This document shows, in pieces, positions 1 to 9,755 of a stretch of 64,000 nt of DNA (positions within the stretch are counted from its first letter, which is position 1; every line of letters starts with the position of its first letter). This DNA comes from Symbiodinium natans (lineage: Eukaryota; Sar; Dinophyceae; Suessiales; Symbiodiniaceae): contig CAJNDS010002510.1 of assembly GCA_905221605.1 (NCBI GenBank), positions 1 to 64,000 of the forward strand, read 5' to 3'. Under the pieces are notes generated by a model. That model was given only the letters and a program-made list of their open reading frames with translations. It was not told the DNA's origin and made no database searches. A program made the translations under genes and the position numbers.

Positions 1-115
1 GGGATAGCCTGGTACCCTAGTCCTGTCCTTGACCTCCCCTCCCTGTAGTCCTGAACCCAGGTTACTTGGGGGAGTTCTTTTGACTTTTGAGTTCCGGGTC
101 GGAGATGTCTTGTTG

Positions 116-1357
116 ATGATGGCTTCCTCGAATTATGATTCTCTCGATGATGTCCCCTTTAGCATTCGCCAGCAGTTAGCATCACCTACACCATCACACT
201 TCAGCAATGTCTCTGATTCGGGCCATAACCTTTCACAGGTTATGAGCCCAACGGGCGCATATCCGCAAACACACATCACCTCATCAGCACAGCAGCAGCA
301 GCAACATGCCGATGCAGAAGCTCCAGCTATCTTGTTTCGATCGATGGCACAACTACAAATCCCAAGTGAGATCTTGCATAGTCTGCAGCATCTAGCCAAT
401 GTCAATCTTGGAGGCCTACAAGATTTGGACACCTTGAGGCAGGGCATGGGTATGTTGGCACAAGAGCTCAACGTTCGAACGGAAAGTTTGTCCAAAGCAG
501 TGACAGCGGTGGCGGATCTTTCCTCGATGGTGAGAGATGGGGCGATGGTCTTGGAGGGTCAAGTGAAGGACGCTTCCGATGAGAGGCAATGTCTGGTGGC
601 CCAGATGAACCGTGTGTGGAAGAATCAAGAGGATTTCTCTGCACGCCTATTGGCACTTGAAGGTGCTGCATCGCGACTGGAAGAAAGCAGCATGCAACAG
701 CAGGCTGCGCTCCGGGAACTTGATCTTAAGCTGGGTGGCCTGAACCTGGCGTTCAACCAGGCCAGGGAGGCCGTTCAGCAGTTGCAGGATGAGGACCCTG
801 CAAGCCTCGAGACTGCAGTGGGGACGATGCGCTCACAAACTGCACTCCTGAGTACAACTATGACACGTCTGGAAGCCTTGTCGCATGATGTGGATCTGGC
901 AAACAGGCGAGTCGCCCAACAGGAAGCTGCGTCAAAGAAGGACCTCGAGCAGTTGGCGTCAGTGACGGATGCCACAGTGAAGCTTGAGGCCAGATGCGAG
1001 CAGATAGAAAGGGCGTTGGAGGAGCGAGGCCAGCTGATGGCCCCAGTTCCTGAGCGGACTGTGCGATTCCAACAGACTTCGAAGCCGCCTGAGGTGGCCA
1101 AGCCTACGACTTCCTGGCAACCTCTTCCAGGAACTGAAGGGACCCAGGTGCAGAGATTTGAGATGTCTCCCCAATCTTTACAGCAGCCTGCCATCGACGA
1201 GTGGTACACTGCTGAGGAGGAGGGGGAGGGGCCGGCTAGCTGGGACTTTTCTTGGAAACCACCTGGCTTGTTTCAGCCTCAGTCATTGGGTCGGGACATG
1301 CTTTTGAAAAGGTGCCCGCTGGACAGTGGAAGATGCTTAAAGATTGCCCGGTCCTGA
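116..1357 (+). CDS. gag: Element 1 Gag N-terminal coiled-coil ORF
   Basis: The frame is open from position 29, but tandem ATG codons at 116 and 119 give the likeliest start (MMASSNYDSLDD). The product of about 414 residues has a Ser/Gln-rich start with a five-Gln run, then a long heptad-like helical region rich in Leu, Glu, Gln and Ala, suggesting a multimerising coiled coil. It ends with a Pro/Trp-rich tail. The ORF overlaps the next one by 118 nt in the -1 frame, so it is either joined to capsid-pol by -1 frameshifting or split by a mutation. No enzymatic motif is visible. I assign it to Gag by position; the homology itself is not demonstrated. Confidence 0.65.
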   Translation: MMASSNYDSLDDVPFSIRQQLASPTPSHFSNVSDSGHNLSQVMSPTGAYPQTHITSSAQQQQQHADAEAPAILFRSMAQLQIPSEILHSLQHLANVNLGGLQDLDTLRQGMGMLAQELNVRTESLSKAVTAVADLSSMVRDGAMVLEGQVKDASDERQCLVAQMNRVWKNQEDFSARLLALEGAASRLEESSMQQQAALRELDLKLGGLNLAFNQAREAVQQLQDEDPASLETAVGTMRSQTALLSTTMTRLEALSHDVDLANRRVAQQEAASKKDLEQLASVTDATVKLEARCEQIERALEERGQLMAPVPERTVRFQQTSKPPEVAKPTTSWQPLPGTEGTQVQRFEMSPQSLQQPAIDEWYTAEEEGEGPASWDFSWKPPGLFQPQSLGRDMLLKRCPLDSGRCLKIARS

Positions 1358-4300
1358 AGCTGAACTCTGACGAACCTTGGGAAAGAGGTTTGGTTTTGAG
1401 ACAGTGGGAAAATGAGACAGGAGCAATTGCAGCTGTGGTGGCTTCTTCCTTTGGTGCTTTCTTCAGACGACGGATGAAGGAGGCCTTGGATCGCTATCAA
1501 CAGCGCCAGAGTAGCGGTGTGGAAGAGGATGTCCCGAGCATCCCACCAGAAGAAAGAGAATATGAGACTCGTTTGGGAGTCATGCTAATCAAGGTACTGC
1601 CTGCATCCATCAGACAACCGGTGATGGAGCGCACAACAAGCTTGGAGGAGCCGTTGTCCACCCTCTTGCTTTTGGAGTCGGTGATCGAGCGGTTCTCGCC
1701 CGGTGGCACATCTGAGATGACATCATTGTTGCAGTATCAGCGGTGTCTTCCGACGGCAAATTCTTATAAAGAGCTCCTGGAAATCTTGCGGAAGTTTGAT
1801 TTGGCACGAACTCGGACGACGTATTTGCAGTTGCCTGGACTACCAGCCCATGAGGTCATCAAATCTCTCGATGGTCTGACTCGGACGTTGGAAAGAAAAA
1901 ATCCCGCGTTGGCCATGAGATTGAACTTGATTCGGATGACGCCTGAGGTAATGGTACCATCGGAGACTGGGGTTCAGAGGATGCTCACTACGTTGGTGCA
2001 AGAGGGCCGACGACTGCAAGCTGAGGACGAGATCTCCAAGAGCAAGTCAAATCAGGTGTACATTGAGGACTCTCAAGCTTCCCAGGCCGCAGGACGACAT
2101 GCCGGAAAAGGAAAGGGGCGAAGTCCAAAGGACACTGTGTGCAAGTTCCACATGATGGAGCGCGGGTGCATGAAGGGTGAGGCGTGTGAATATTCACACG
2201 CGGCGCCCAAAGCTGCCAAGGGCAAAGGCAAGGGCGATGGCAAGAGCAAAACGGATCAGTCAAGGCAGACCCCCAAACCTAAGCCTAAAGCTGAAGCCAA
2301 GGCGGAAGCCAAAGCGGCAGCAGACACCTCCGCACAATCGACAGCTACAAACCCCTCAAAACTTAAACCGAAGGCCAAAGCGAAAGCAGAGGCAAAAGCA
2401 GCAGCAGCTAGACCGTTAGTTGGTGCTGGGGCGAGAGCGTCGGCAGTGCGATCTTGCGCAATGGCTGTGCGAGAGTCGTTTGAAGATGAGGGCTCTGAGG
2501 CTGATCGTTCGGAAGTGTTGTCGTACATCACCGACCAGTCGATAGCATTGACTTCCGACGAAACTTTCTCGGCACGTTCGAGGTCTGAACAGGGAATTGA
2601 GGATGAGAATGAGTCTGATGTGCATCCTTTAGCTGGCGTAGATCAGGAAGGGCGTGAGAACATCACTCCTGTTCGACATCCGCTATGGTATCTTGTGATG
2701 TCACCTGAGGAGTTCCTACAGTGGCAACACAATTCGTCATGGATCTGCACTCGGGCATGCGATCAGTTCCGAAGGGTGAATAGTCCAACTGCCATTGCTA
2801 TCGGCATCTGGTTTACTCTGGCATGGGAAGGCTATCCTGAAGCAATCTCGGATGTGGAGGTTGGAGAGGAACAAATCATCCTCCAAGCCCGCCGGGTGTT
2901 GGTGATGCATGAGGATGGCGTAGCAAGACAAGGCTATGTGGTGTGGGTGATGGATACCGATAGTGGACAAGAGCAATTCTTGGCACTGTCAGAGTGGGAA
3001 ACGGCGCCTGTCGTGAGACCCTGGAATGCACCGTACCCTGCAGAGAGCAGGCCAGAGCTAGTGCCTGAACTATCCAAGGCTGCTCCCCCGAAGAAATCTC
3101 CAACTACCTCACCGCCGCCATCACTTGGACCTTCTACGGTAACTCAGCCAAAGCAGGCTTCAGGAGGAGATGAGTCCTCTTATCGTACTCCTCCTAGGAA
3201 GAGGCCCCCAGATTTTTCCCAGAGGCCAAGCGCGTCTTCCAGTGGGCCACCAGTGAGCAAACAACTCCCAGTGGTTCCTCAGCCCAAACCTCCCCCAGCG
3301 AGAAAAGCACCTCCCAATATCCCTAAGCAAGCGCCACCAGTGAAGCAGACATCAGATGTTCAACGTGGACCGGCTGCTCATCATGCAAGGGAAGCGAAGG
3401 AGGACAGTGTGGAATTCGGTAGGGTTCTGGTGGATTCTGGAGCCAATGAAATTATCAGACCTTTCCAGAATAACATCTGCAGGAAAAAGTCCATTCCGAT
3501 GAGCGTGGTATTGGCTTCAGGCGAGACTGTCAATGGTTTCCGGACCAAGGATGGCGAAGTGGTACTGAATGCGTCGGGCAGTGAGTGGATTCTGGGGGTC
3601 GTGAGGATCATAGAGATTGGAGGTAAATTTTCATGGTCCAGTCAAGAAGCCGTGATAGAGTACCCGTACATGGGGCAAACGCAGAAGGTACGATGCTCTG
3701 TGCTGAATGGACTCCCGTATCTTGGTTGGTCTCAGTTCTCTCAGATCCGGAAGGTTCTGTCGAAACACTGGCAGGACAATGGCTTCAGGATGAAGGCAGC
3801 GGCGGTTGCAGCAGGTGAGCGAGAGAACCTGCACATCAAGCTGGAGGACCTGGTAGAGTGGACGAGTCTGGAAGCTGAAGCCCATGAGGTACGTTGTGAG
3901 GAGAAGGGCTATGAAAGCCTTCTTCTCAAGGACAAGCTCACGAGGGAAGATATTCAGCAGGCGTTTGATTTGGCAGCCTTGACTTCTACGAGGACTTCTA
4001 CGAGGACTCAGCGAGCCAAGGTAATGTGTGATGGGACTGAGGGATCCAAGGTGAGAGCTTGGATCTTTGGAGGCTATGCTCACGGAGGGATGAGTGGTGT
4101 CACGAAGGTCACAAAGCAACACCCTACACTTGCAAAACTGTTGGCAAGGTACTTCAGACAGGAAATGCCCGATGCTAAATTTGGATCTATCGCCGTGTTG
4201 GATTCGGTGGCGTTGGAGCCGCATCGAGACAACAACTCCAAGGACTACCTGACGTACATCACCACTTTCACGGACTATGATGGGGGTGAGTTGTGGGTCC

Positions 4301-7290
4301 AGGATGAGTCGGGAGAGGACTTCCGCTTGATCAAGTCGGATGAAGATCCTGTGCGTGGGACGAAGGTATCAATCAAGGAGGGGGTGTACGCTTTTGATGG
4401 ACGGCGCTGGCATGGAACGGAACCCTTCGATGGCCGACGGCTGGTAGCAGCAGCATACACTCCGAGAAATTATAAATGCTGGACCGAGGAGTTGAGGATG
4501 GAACTGTCAGAGCTTGGGTTCCCAATCGCTGAGACTGGTGACCTCGAACGGTCCCAGACGCTGGAGGGTAAGAGCTTAGTCGCGGTTGCATCTAAGACTC
4601 TTGCTCAGGAGGACGTGAGCCGGAAGATGATAGCAGCGTTCCAAGCTACAGCAGTCCCATTTGGGGAGTGCTTACTGGATTCGAAGGGCTGGAACACGCT
4701 GGAGGAGCGCCGAGCACTGCACACACACAGCTTCCAGAGCCCCACCACAGCATGCAATCAAGGCCCCGTCCTCACAGGGTCAAATCTCACACACATCAGC
4801 TCCGCAGCAGAAGTGATTGATGTTGATGATGATGGTGATGTTGAGGGTCTGGGGGAGTCAGAGGCCGTAGATAAGTCTCACACCGAGATACTTGAGCCAT
4901 GGGATTTGGAAAAGTATACGCCTGCCACAGAGGAAGATGCTGCCTTGTGTGATTTGTGGAAGCATTGTCGTGAGGGCTTGTATTGTAAGACCGATGAGGC
5001 ATGTTTGAGAGGTCGTGGACATCGCAGGCCACACCGAAAGATAGCCGCTCAGGACATCCAAGATGGCGTAATATCTCTTGATCTGTCGGGTCCGCATCGG
5101 AAGTCGTATGCTGGAAACAAGTATGCTGTTGTGGCGTGTGTACACTTGAAAGGTCCGCAGAATTTGTCTTTTGTCCGACCTGTGCCGAATAAGGAGGCGA
5201 AAACGGTAGCGGATGCTGTGCGGGATATCTTGTACCAGTTGTTGTCTATGACTGGAGGTGAACAAGTGACGTTTCGCATACATTCGGATCAGGGCAAAGA
5301 GTTCGTGGCCAAGTTGACACAGGACGCTTTGAAGCCTTTCAATCACTTCAGGACTTTTTCTGTGCCGTACTCACATGCCAGCAATGGTAGGGTGGAGGCT
5401 ACAATTGACGCTCTCAAGAGTTCTACAGCGACGTTTCTGCTTGGGGGTGGTTTGGATGTACAGTTTTGGGATATGGTCATGGTGCATAGCGCAAAACTTC
5501 AACGGATGCGTGCTTTGAACATCCCAATTCCAAAGGATCTTCCTGTGCCTGGAGATTATGTTTTGTGCAGATTGCCGGCAGATCTACTTCCAGATTTAAC
5601 CGACAGGACAGAACGCGGAATCTTCATGGGCCTCACTGAGCATACCGCAAATGGTTCAAAGGTGCTAGTGGAAAGAGGTGGACGCTTGGTGATAAGGGAG
5701 GTAAGGCTACCTATCTTGCTGAATCGTGCGAGTGAAAGATGGAGAGTGGCCACACATCCGCGCTCAGAGGAGTCGATATGGGTCTCTACACGGGGCAAAG
5801 TTGCGTGGGATGCGCCACCTGCCTCTGAAGTGTTGACGCTTGAGGAACGCCGGGGAGTAGACGTGAGAGACCCGGAGAGTATTCCTGAAAGACTTGCGGA
5901 GCTGCTGGACAAGAAGAGGGATGCTGAAAGCGTGCGGGAGATTTTCAACCTTTTTTCGCATGGGGTTTTGCACAAAGGACCGGACGCGGCCGTTGCTAGT
6001 ATGGTGAACAATCCAACAGCAGATGAACATCCTGAGAAGCATGTTGCGGGTGAAGATCAGCAAGCTGATGCCCCAGACTACCCAACTTCGTCAAAGAAGA
6101 GCAGATACACCGTGATGTCGTATGGTGAGGAACAGTTGGCCAATCGAGTGGAACAAGAGCTGATTGAGGCTAGCATAGCACCAGCGCAAGCTGAGGTTGT
6201 AGGTCTTGAGGGCTTCTATGGGGAAAACAGAGAGGCGTGGAAAATGTCGCTGGAGAAGGAGGATGCCAAGATGGATGGAGCTCTAGAAGAGGCTCTACCT
6301 GAAGAGCTGAGGTCCAAGTTGGGGCTGCCTCCGGATGCGCCATTGCCAAAGCCTATACCCAGCAAAGTCGTGTGTACCCTGAAGCCTAACATCGACGGTT
6401 CCTCGGAGAAGCTTGAAAAAAGTCGCTTGTGCGCCTGCGGAAACTTTGAGCAAGGAGTGGACGATAATGGGGAACCCTGGAGTTCACCTAATATTCCACC
6501 AGAAATCGTGAGATGTTTTACTTCTCTGGCAGCGAGCAATGTCACGTGGACACTTGGCAGTCTGGATGTTGAGGCGGCATTTCTGAACGCGGAAATCACA
6601 TCAGGAGACCCGGTTATTATCATGCCCCCGAAAGTCATGAAGGACTTGGGTATGGTGCGCCCTCGAACCTTGTGGATTGCCAGAAGATTGATCTACGGCC
6701 TTCGCCGAGGACCGACAGAATGGGAGCGCGAAAGAGACCATAAGGTTGATCATGCAAAGCTGGAGGCAAAGGATGGTGATCGTCATGGCGCTCTACACTT
6801 GAAGCCGTTAAGCTTGGCTGCCGGACTATGGAAGGTGACCAACTCTAAGGGAGAAACGCTGGGAGCCTTTTGTTGCTATGTTGACGACGGCTTGGTGGTT
6901 GGGGATGCGGAAATCATCAGACGGGTGATGGCTTTTGTGAAGAGTCTATGGGCAGTAAAGGGGCAAGGAGTCTTGAACAAGGAGGGCGCTGGGGTCGAGC
7001 AGGGCATCCAAGTTGATGAAGACATGGTGCTACTGCCAAAGACTGAGTTGCGCTTCTTGGGGGTAGAGATTGAGGTGGATGGAGCCAATCTAGCGTTGCA
7101 TCAGCACAAGTATATGGCATGTGAGTTGCGAAAGCGCGGATGGTTGGACCTCAAAGGCAGTGACTGCCTACCTACGCCTAAGGAGGGCTTACTGGCTCCG
7201 CCACTCAGAGACGAGACGTTTGAGCAAACCAAACTTCGCGCTCAGAAGGAGGTGGACGCTCATGTGGATAAGTTTGCGCAGCAGACCTGA
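1240..7290 (+). CDS. gag-pol: Element 1 polyprotein: capsid-like, CCCH finger, protease, 2OG-oxygenase-like, integrase, reverse transcriptase
   Basis: The frame opens after a TAG at 1237; there is no early ATG, so it is probably read by frameshift. Numbering from 1252, a helical capsid-like region is followed by a C-x8-C-x5-C-x3-H finger (C297, C306, C312, H316) and Lys/Ala-rich linkers. The aspartic protease motif DSGA is at 728-731. An H-x-D...H...R pattern (H991, D993, H1054, R1062/1063) marks a 2OG-Fe(II) oxygenase-like domain. The integrase triad D1277, D1346, E1382 has exactly 35 residues between the last two. Reverse transcriptase carries D1772 in SLDVEAAFL and YVDD at 1876-1879. The ORF stops at 7290 just before the conserved RPD motif, which continues in the +1 frame. 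Domain calls are by motif; the oxygenase is the least certain. Confidence 0.85.
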   Translation: MGLFLETTWLVSASVIGSGHAFEKVPAGQWKMLKDCPVLKLNSDEPWERGLVLRQWENETGAIAAVVASSFGAFFRRRMKEALDRYQQRQSSGVEEDVPSIPPEEREYETRLGVMLIKVLPASIRQPVMERTTSLEEPLSTLLLLESVIERFSPGGTSEMTSLLQYQRCLPTANSYKELLEILRKFDLARTRTTYLQLPGLPAHEVIKSLDGLTRTLERKNPALAMRLNLIRMTPEVMVPSETGVQRMLTTLVQEGRRLQAEDEISKSKSNQVYIEDSQASQAAGRHAGKGKGRSPKDTVCKFHMMERGCMKGEACEYSHAAPKAAKGKGKGDGKSKTDQSRQTPKPKPKAEAKAEAKAAADTSAQSTATNPSKLKPKAKAKAEAKAAAARPLVGAGARASAVRSCAMAVRESFEDEGSEADRSEVLSYITDQSIALTSDETFSARSRSEQGIEDENESDVHPLAGVDQEGRENITPVRHPLWYLVMSPEEFLQWQHNSSWICTRACDQFRRVNSPTAIAIGIWFTLAWEGYPEAISDVEVGEEQIILQARRVLVMHEDGVARQGYVVWVMDTDSGQEQFLALSEWETAPVVRPWNAPYPAESRPELVPELSKAAPPKKSPTTSPPPSLGPSTVTQPKQASGGDESSYRTPPRKRPPDFSQRPSASSSGPPVSKQLPVVPQPKPPPARKAPPNIPKQAPPVKQTSDVQRGPAAHHAREAKEDSVEFGRVLVDSGANEIIRPFQNNICRKKSIPMSVVLASGETVNGFRTKDGEVVLNASGSEWILGVVRIIEIGGKFSWSSQEAVIEYPYMGQTQKVRCSVLNGLPYLGWSQFSQIRKVLSKHWQDNGFRMKAAAVAAGERENLHIKLEDLVEWTSLEAEAHEVRCEEKGYESLLLKDKLTREDIQQAFDLAALTSTRTSTRTQRAKVMCDGTEGSKVRAWIFGGYAHGGMSGVTKVTKQHPTLAKLLARYFRQEMPDAKFGSIAVLDSVALEPHRDNNSKDYLTYITTFTDYDGGELWVQDESGEDFRLIKSDEDPVRGTKVSIKEGVYAFDGRRWHGTEPFDGRRLVAAAYTPRNYKCWTEELRMELSELGFPIAETGDLERSQTLEGKSLVAVASKTLAQEDVSRKMIAAFQATAVPFGECLLDSKGWNTLEERRALHTHSFQSPTTACNQGPVLTGSNLTHISSAAEVIDVDDDGDVEGLGESEAVDKSHTEILEPWDLEKYTPATEEDAALCDLWKHCREGLYCKTDEACLRGRGHRRPHRKIAAQDIQDGVISLDLSGPHRKSYAGNKYAVVACVHLKGPQNLSFVRPVPNKEAKTVADAVRDILYQLLSMTGGEQVTFRIHSDQGKEFVAKLTQDALKPFNHFRTFSVPYSHASNGRVEATIDALKSSTATFLLGGGLDVQFWDMVMVHSAKLQRMRALNIPIPKDLPVPGDYVLCRLPADLLPDLTDRTERGIFMGLTEHTANGSKVLVERGGRLVIREVRLPILLNRASERWRVATHPRSEESIWVSTRGKVAWDAPPASEVLTLEERRGVDVRDPESIPERLAELLDKKRDAESVREIFNLFSHGVLHKGPDAAVASMVNNPTADEHPEKHVAGEDQQADAPDYPTSSKKSRYTVMSYGEEQLANRVEQELIEASIAPAQAEVVGLEGFYGENREAWKMSLEKEDAKMDGALEEALPEELRSKLGLPPDAPLPKPIPSKVVCTLKPNIDGSSEKLEKSRLCACGNFEQGVDDNGEPWSSPNIPPEIVRCFTSLAASNVTWTLGSLDVEAAFLNAEITSGDPVIIMPPKVMKDLGMVRPRTLWIARRLIYGLRRGPTEWERERDHKVDHAKLEAKDGDRHGALHLKPLSLAAGLWKVTNSKGETLGAFCCYVDDGLVVGDAEIIRRVMAFVKSLWAVKGQGVLNKEGAGVEQGIQVDEDMVLLPKTELRFLGVEIEVDGANLALHQHKYMACELRKRGWLDLKGSDCLPTPKEGLLAPPLRDETFEQTKLRAQKEVDAHVDKFAQQT

Positions 7291-7912
7291 TGTGGCGGCT
7301 TGCCTTGGGATAGCGGCTACCTTGGTGGCTACACATCCTGAGGAGAGTGTGAGATTGACGCGTGGAATTTGGCGCTTTCTGAGGGCAACTTGGGATGTTC
7401 GCTTGATGTTTCGCGCAAAACATGAAGAGACCCCGTCGCAGGTTGTGAGGATGACTGCTGATGCGAGTTTCGCACCAGGCGGAGCACGCAGCAGGACCGG
7501 TTATGCAATTTTTATGGGAGACCATTTGATTAGCTGGCGCTCGCAAAGGCAAGCGCTTGTTGCTTGGTCAGCGACGGAAGCAGAGCTGGAAGCCACCGCC
7601 ACAGTTGTTCAAGATGGAGCCAAATTCCAGGAGACTCTTTCAGAACTAGTGGGTCACAAGTTGGAGCTTTTGTTGCAGAACGATAACTCTGGAGGGCTAA
7701 CCTTGTTGACGCGGCAGAGGTTTTTCACACAAGACATGCGTACAAGGCACTTCGCGGTGAGGTGTGCATATGTCAGGGACCAGATAGCCGTGCTCAACAT
7801 CGTATTGGAGCATAAGGGCACGGATACTCTTGAAGCGGATGCTCTCACAAAGGTGTTGTCCAAGGAGAAGTTGCGACAAGGCAGGCTTGGACTGCGACTC
7901 TTGAAGAAGTGA
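7258..7912 (+). CDS. Element 1 RNase H domain (frame-shifted 3' part of pol)
   Basis: This frame, +1 relative to the upstream ORF, carries the copia signature LRSRPDVAA and then the RNase H motifs: TADASFAPGG with the first Asp, the WSATEAELEA segment with the catalytic Glu, NDNSGG, and a final EADALTK. The stop is at 7910-7912. The upstream frame reads into a stop at 7288-7290, so one extra base lies at about 7250-7260, between KLRAQKEV and LMWISLR. I see no recoding signal there, so a single-base insertion mutation (or sequence error) is likelier than programmed frameshifting. If real, it disables this copy. Confidence 0.8.
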
Positions 7913-8110
7913 CTGTAGCCGAGACACGCATGCACTACGTACCAACCAAAGGTGACAAGTACGAGATCTTTCAAGAAGTGTAGTACTTGTCTGAATTCGA
8001 TATCCCTTGCTTTTGAGAGTTTTGTGAAGGTGGCCAATCAGTAGAGGTAGCCATGTTTCTCAGGTAGGGGTGCTGTTGACTCGCGCGTGGACCGTCCACT
8101 GACCAGGCCC
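7913..8110 (+). other. Untranslated stretch after RNase H
   Basis: There is no ORF with recognisable motifs. The sequence holds an imperfect repeat of GTACGAGATC...AAGAAGTGTAGTAC type and ends at the duplicated C-rich block. It may be the element's 3' untranslated region or the beginning of its LTR. Confidence 0.4.
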
Positions 8111-9480
8111 CATTGGCTCATGGTCCACGGCCCATGGATGTGGCTTCTCAGCTGACTTTAAAGGCCTACTCCCCTTTGGCCCATGCTCCCACTCTCCATT
8201 CCCTTGACCTACCCCTCATGGACCCAGCTCCCTCATGGACCCATGGCTCCTGGCCCCATGGCTCCCCTCCGCCCCTACCCCCACCACCCACGCACCCGCT
8301 CCCCGCCCATCCGCCCTTCCCGCTCCGCATACTTTCCCCTTGCCCAAGCCCCCCACGCACCCCGCCATGCTTTTCATGGACCCATGGCTCCTGGTCCCAT
8401 TCTTCATCCCTTGAGCTGCTCCACTCCCACCCGCAACCCCCACCCCCACCCCGCACGCACCCTGCCCCGCCGCCCGTGCTTGTCATGGGCCCCTTGCTCC
8501 TGGCGTCATGGCTCCACCCCCACCCCCAACCCCCACCCCCACACACCCCACCCTTTCCACACTTCCAACCCCCACCCCCACCCCCCACGCACCCCGCCCC
8601 CCCACTGGACCCATGGCTCCTCATTCACTCCTGGTTCCATTCTTCACCTCGACCTGCATGGCTGCCAACGCTGGTCCTATATATGGCCCTGCTCCACCCC
8701 AACCCCCAACCCCCACCCCCCTGCCACCCCCAACCCCCAACCCCCACCCCCACCCACCCACACTTCCAACCCCCACCCCCACCCCCCACGCACCCCGCCC
8801 CCCACTGAACCCATGGCTCCTGGCCGCATTGGCTCATGGTCCACGGCCCATGGATGTGGCTTCTCAGCTGACTTTAAAGGGCCCGTGCGCATGCCCGGGC
8901 CCTCCGCCCGCTCCGCCCGCTCCGCCCGCTCCGCCCGCTCCGCCCTCCGCCCTTCCATCTCCGCCTACTTCCCTCTGGCCCATGCTCTCCATCCCCTTGA
9001 CCTACCCCTCATGGATCCTGGCCCCATCGGCCCAAGCAGGTGGCTTCTCCGCCCCTACCCCCACCACCTCTACCCTTCCCGCTCCGCATCTCCCTCCCTT
9101 GCCCAAGCCCCCCACGCACCCCGCCATGCTTCTCATGTACCCTTTACCCCTCACGCACCCTGCCCCGCCGCCCATGCCCCTCATGGACCCATCGCCCTTC
9201 CCGCTCCGCAGACTTTCCCCTTGCCCAAGCCCCCCACGCACCCCGCCATGCTTTTCATGGACCCATGGCTCCTGGTCCCATTCTTCATCCCTTGAGCTGC
9301 TCCACTCCCACCCGCAACCCCCACCCCCACCCCGCACGCACCCTGCCGCCCCGTCATGGCTCCACCCCCACCCCCAACCCCCACCCCCACACACCCCACC
9401 CTTTCCACACTTCCAACCCCCACCCCCACTGGACCCATGGCTCCTGGCCCCATTGGCTCCTGGTCCCATTCTTCATGAGA
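8111..9480. repeat. Duplicated C-rich block, G-quadruplex-prone on the minus strand
   Basis: The block is dominated by CCCCCACCCCCAACC-like runs. The 50-bp start (CATTGGCTCATGGTCCACGG...) recurs at 8111 and 8827, and about 120 bp beginning CTTGCCCAAGCCCCCCACGC recurs at 8339 and 9220. A 9-bp unit (CCGCCCGCT) is repeated about five times near 8905-8945. Phrases such as CATGGACCCATGGCTCCTGG recur many times. Proline/histidine-rich ORFs here are open in several frames at once, which indicates composition and not coding. Confidence 0.85.
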
Positions 9481-9755
9481 GTAGATGTGATATGCTGCTT
9501 TTGATGCCCGAAGGTATGTGCTAGATCTTTGTTGCACAATGCTCCAGCAAGGAGGAGTGTTAGTGGGCATGCAGCAAGGGTGCACTTATCAAGAAGTGTA
9601 CCAAGTTTTGAGCGTATCCTGCGCAAGGATGACACGCTTGCAGGATCATTCGCACTATCCGGACGATATCGGGCTCAAGAATGAGCACGCGCAAATCGAG
9701 AAGTGCCTCTTGGGTGGGGTGGGATATTCAGGGTGTTTTCGGGGGTTGGACCCCG
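9481..9755 (+). other. Candidate 3' LTR/3' end region of element 1
   Basis: This lies between the C-rich block and the repeated element start. A purine run (CAAGGAGGAG, 9547-9556) is followed by TGTTAG, which would fit a polypurine tract and LTR start. No second copy is available in the window because the 5' equivalent lies before position 1, so this is a guess from position and base composition. Confidence 0.35.

Noticed and set aside
3631-4224. Minus-strand ORFs inside the retroelement polyproteins
   Set aside because: They are shadows of the well-supported plus-strand domains.
8113-9524. Long proline/histidine-rich ORFs on the plus strand and Gly-rich ORFs on the minus strand
   Set aside because: Several frames are open at once over a C-rich repeat; no domain and no codon bias independent of the repeat.
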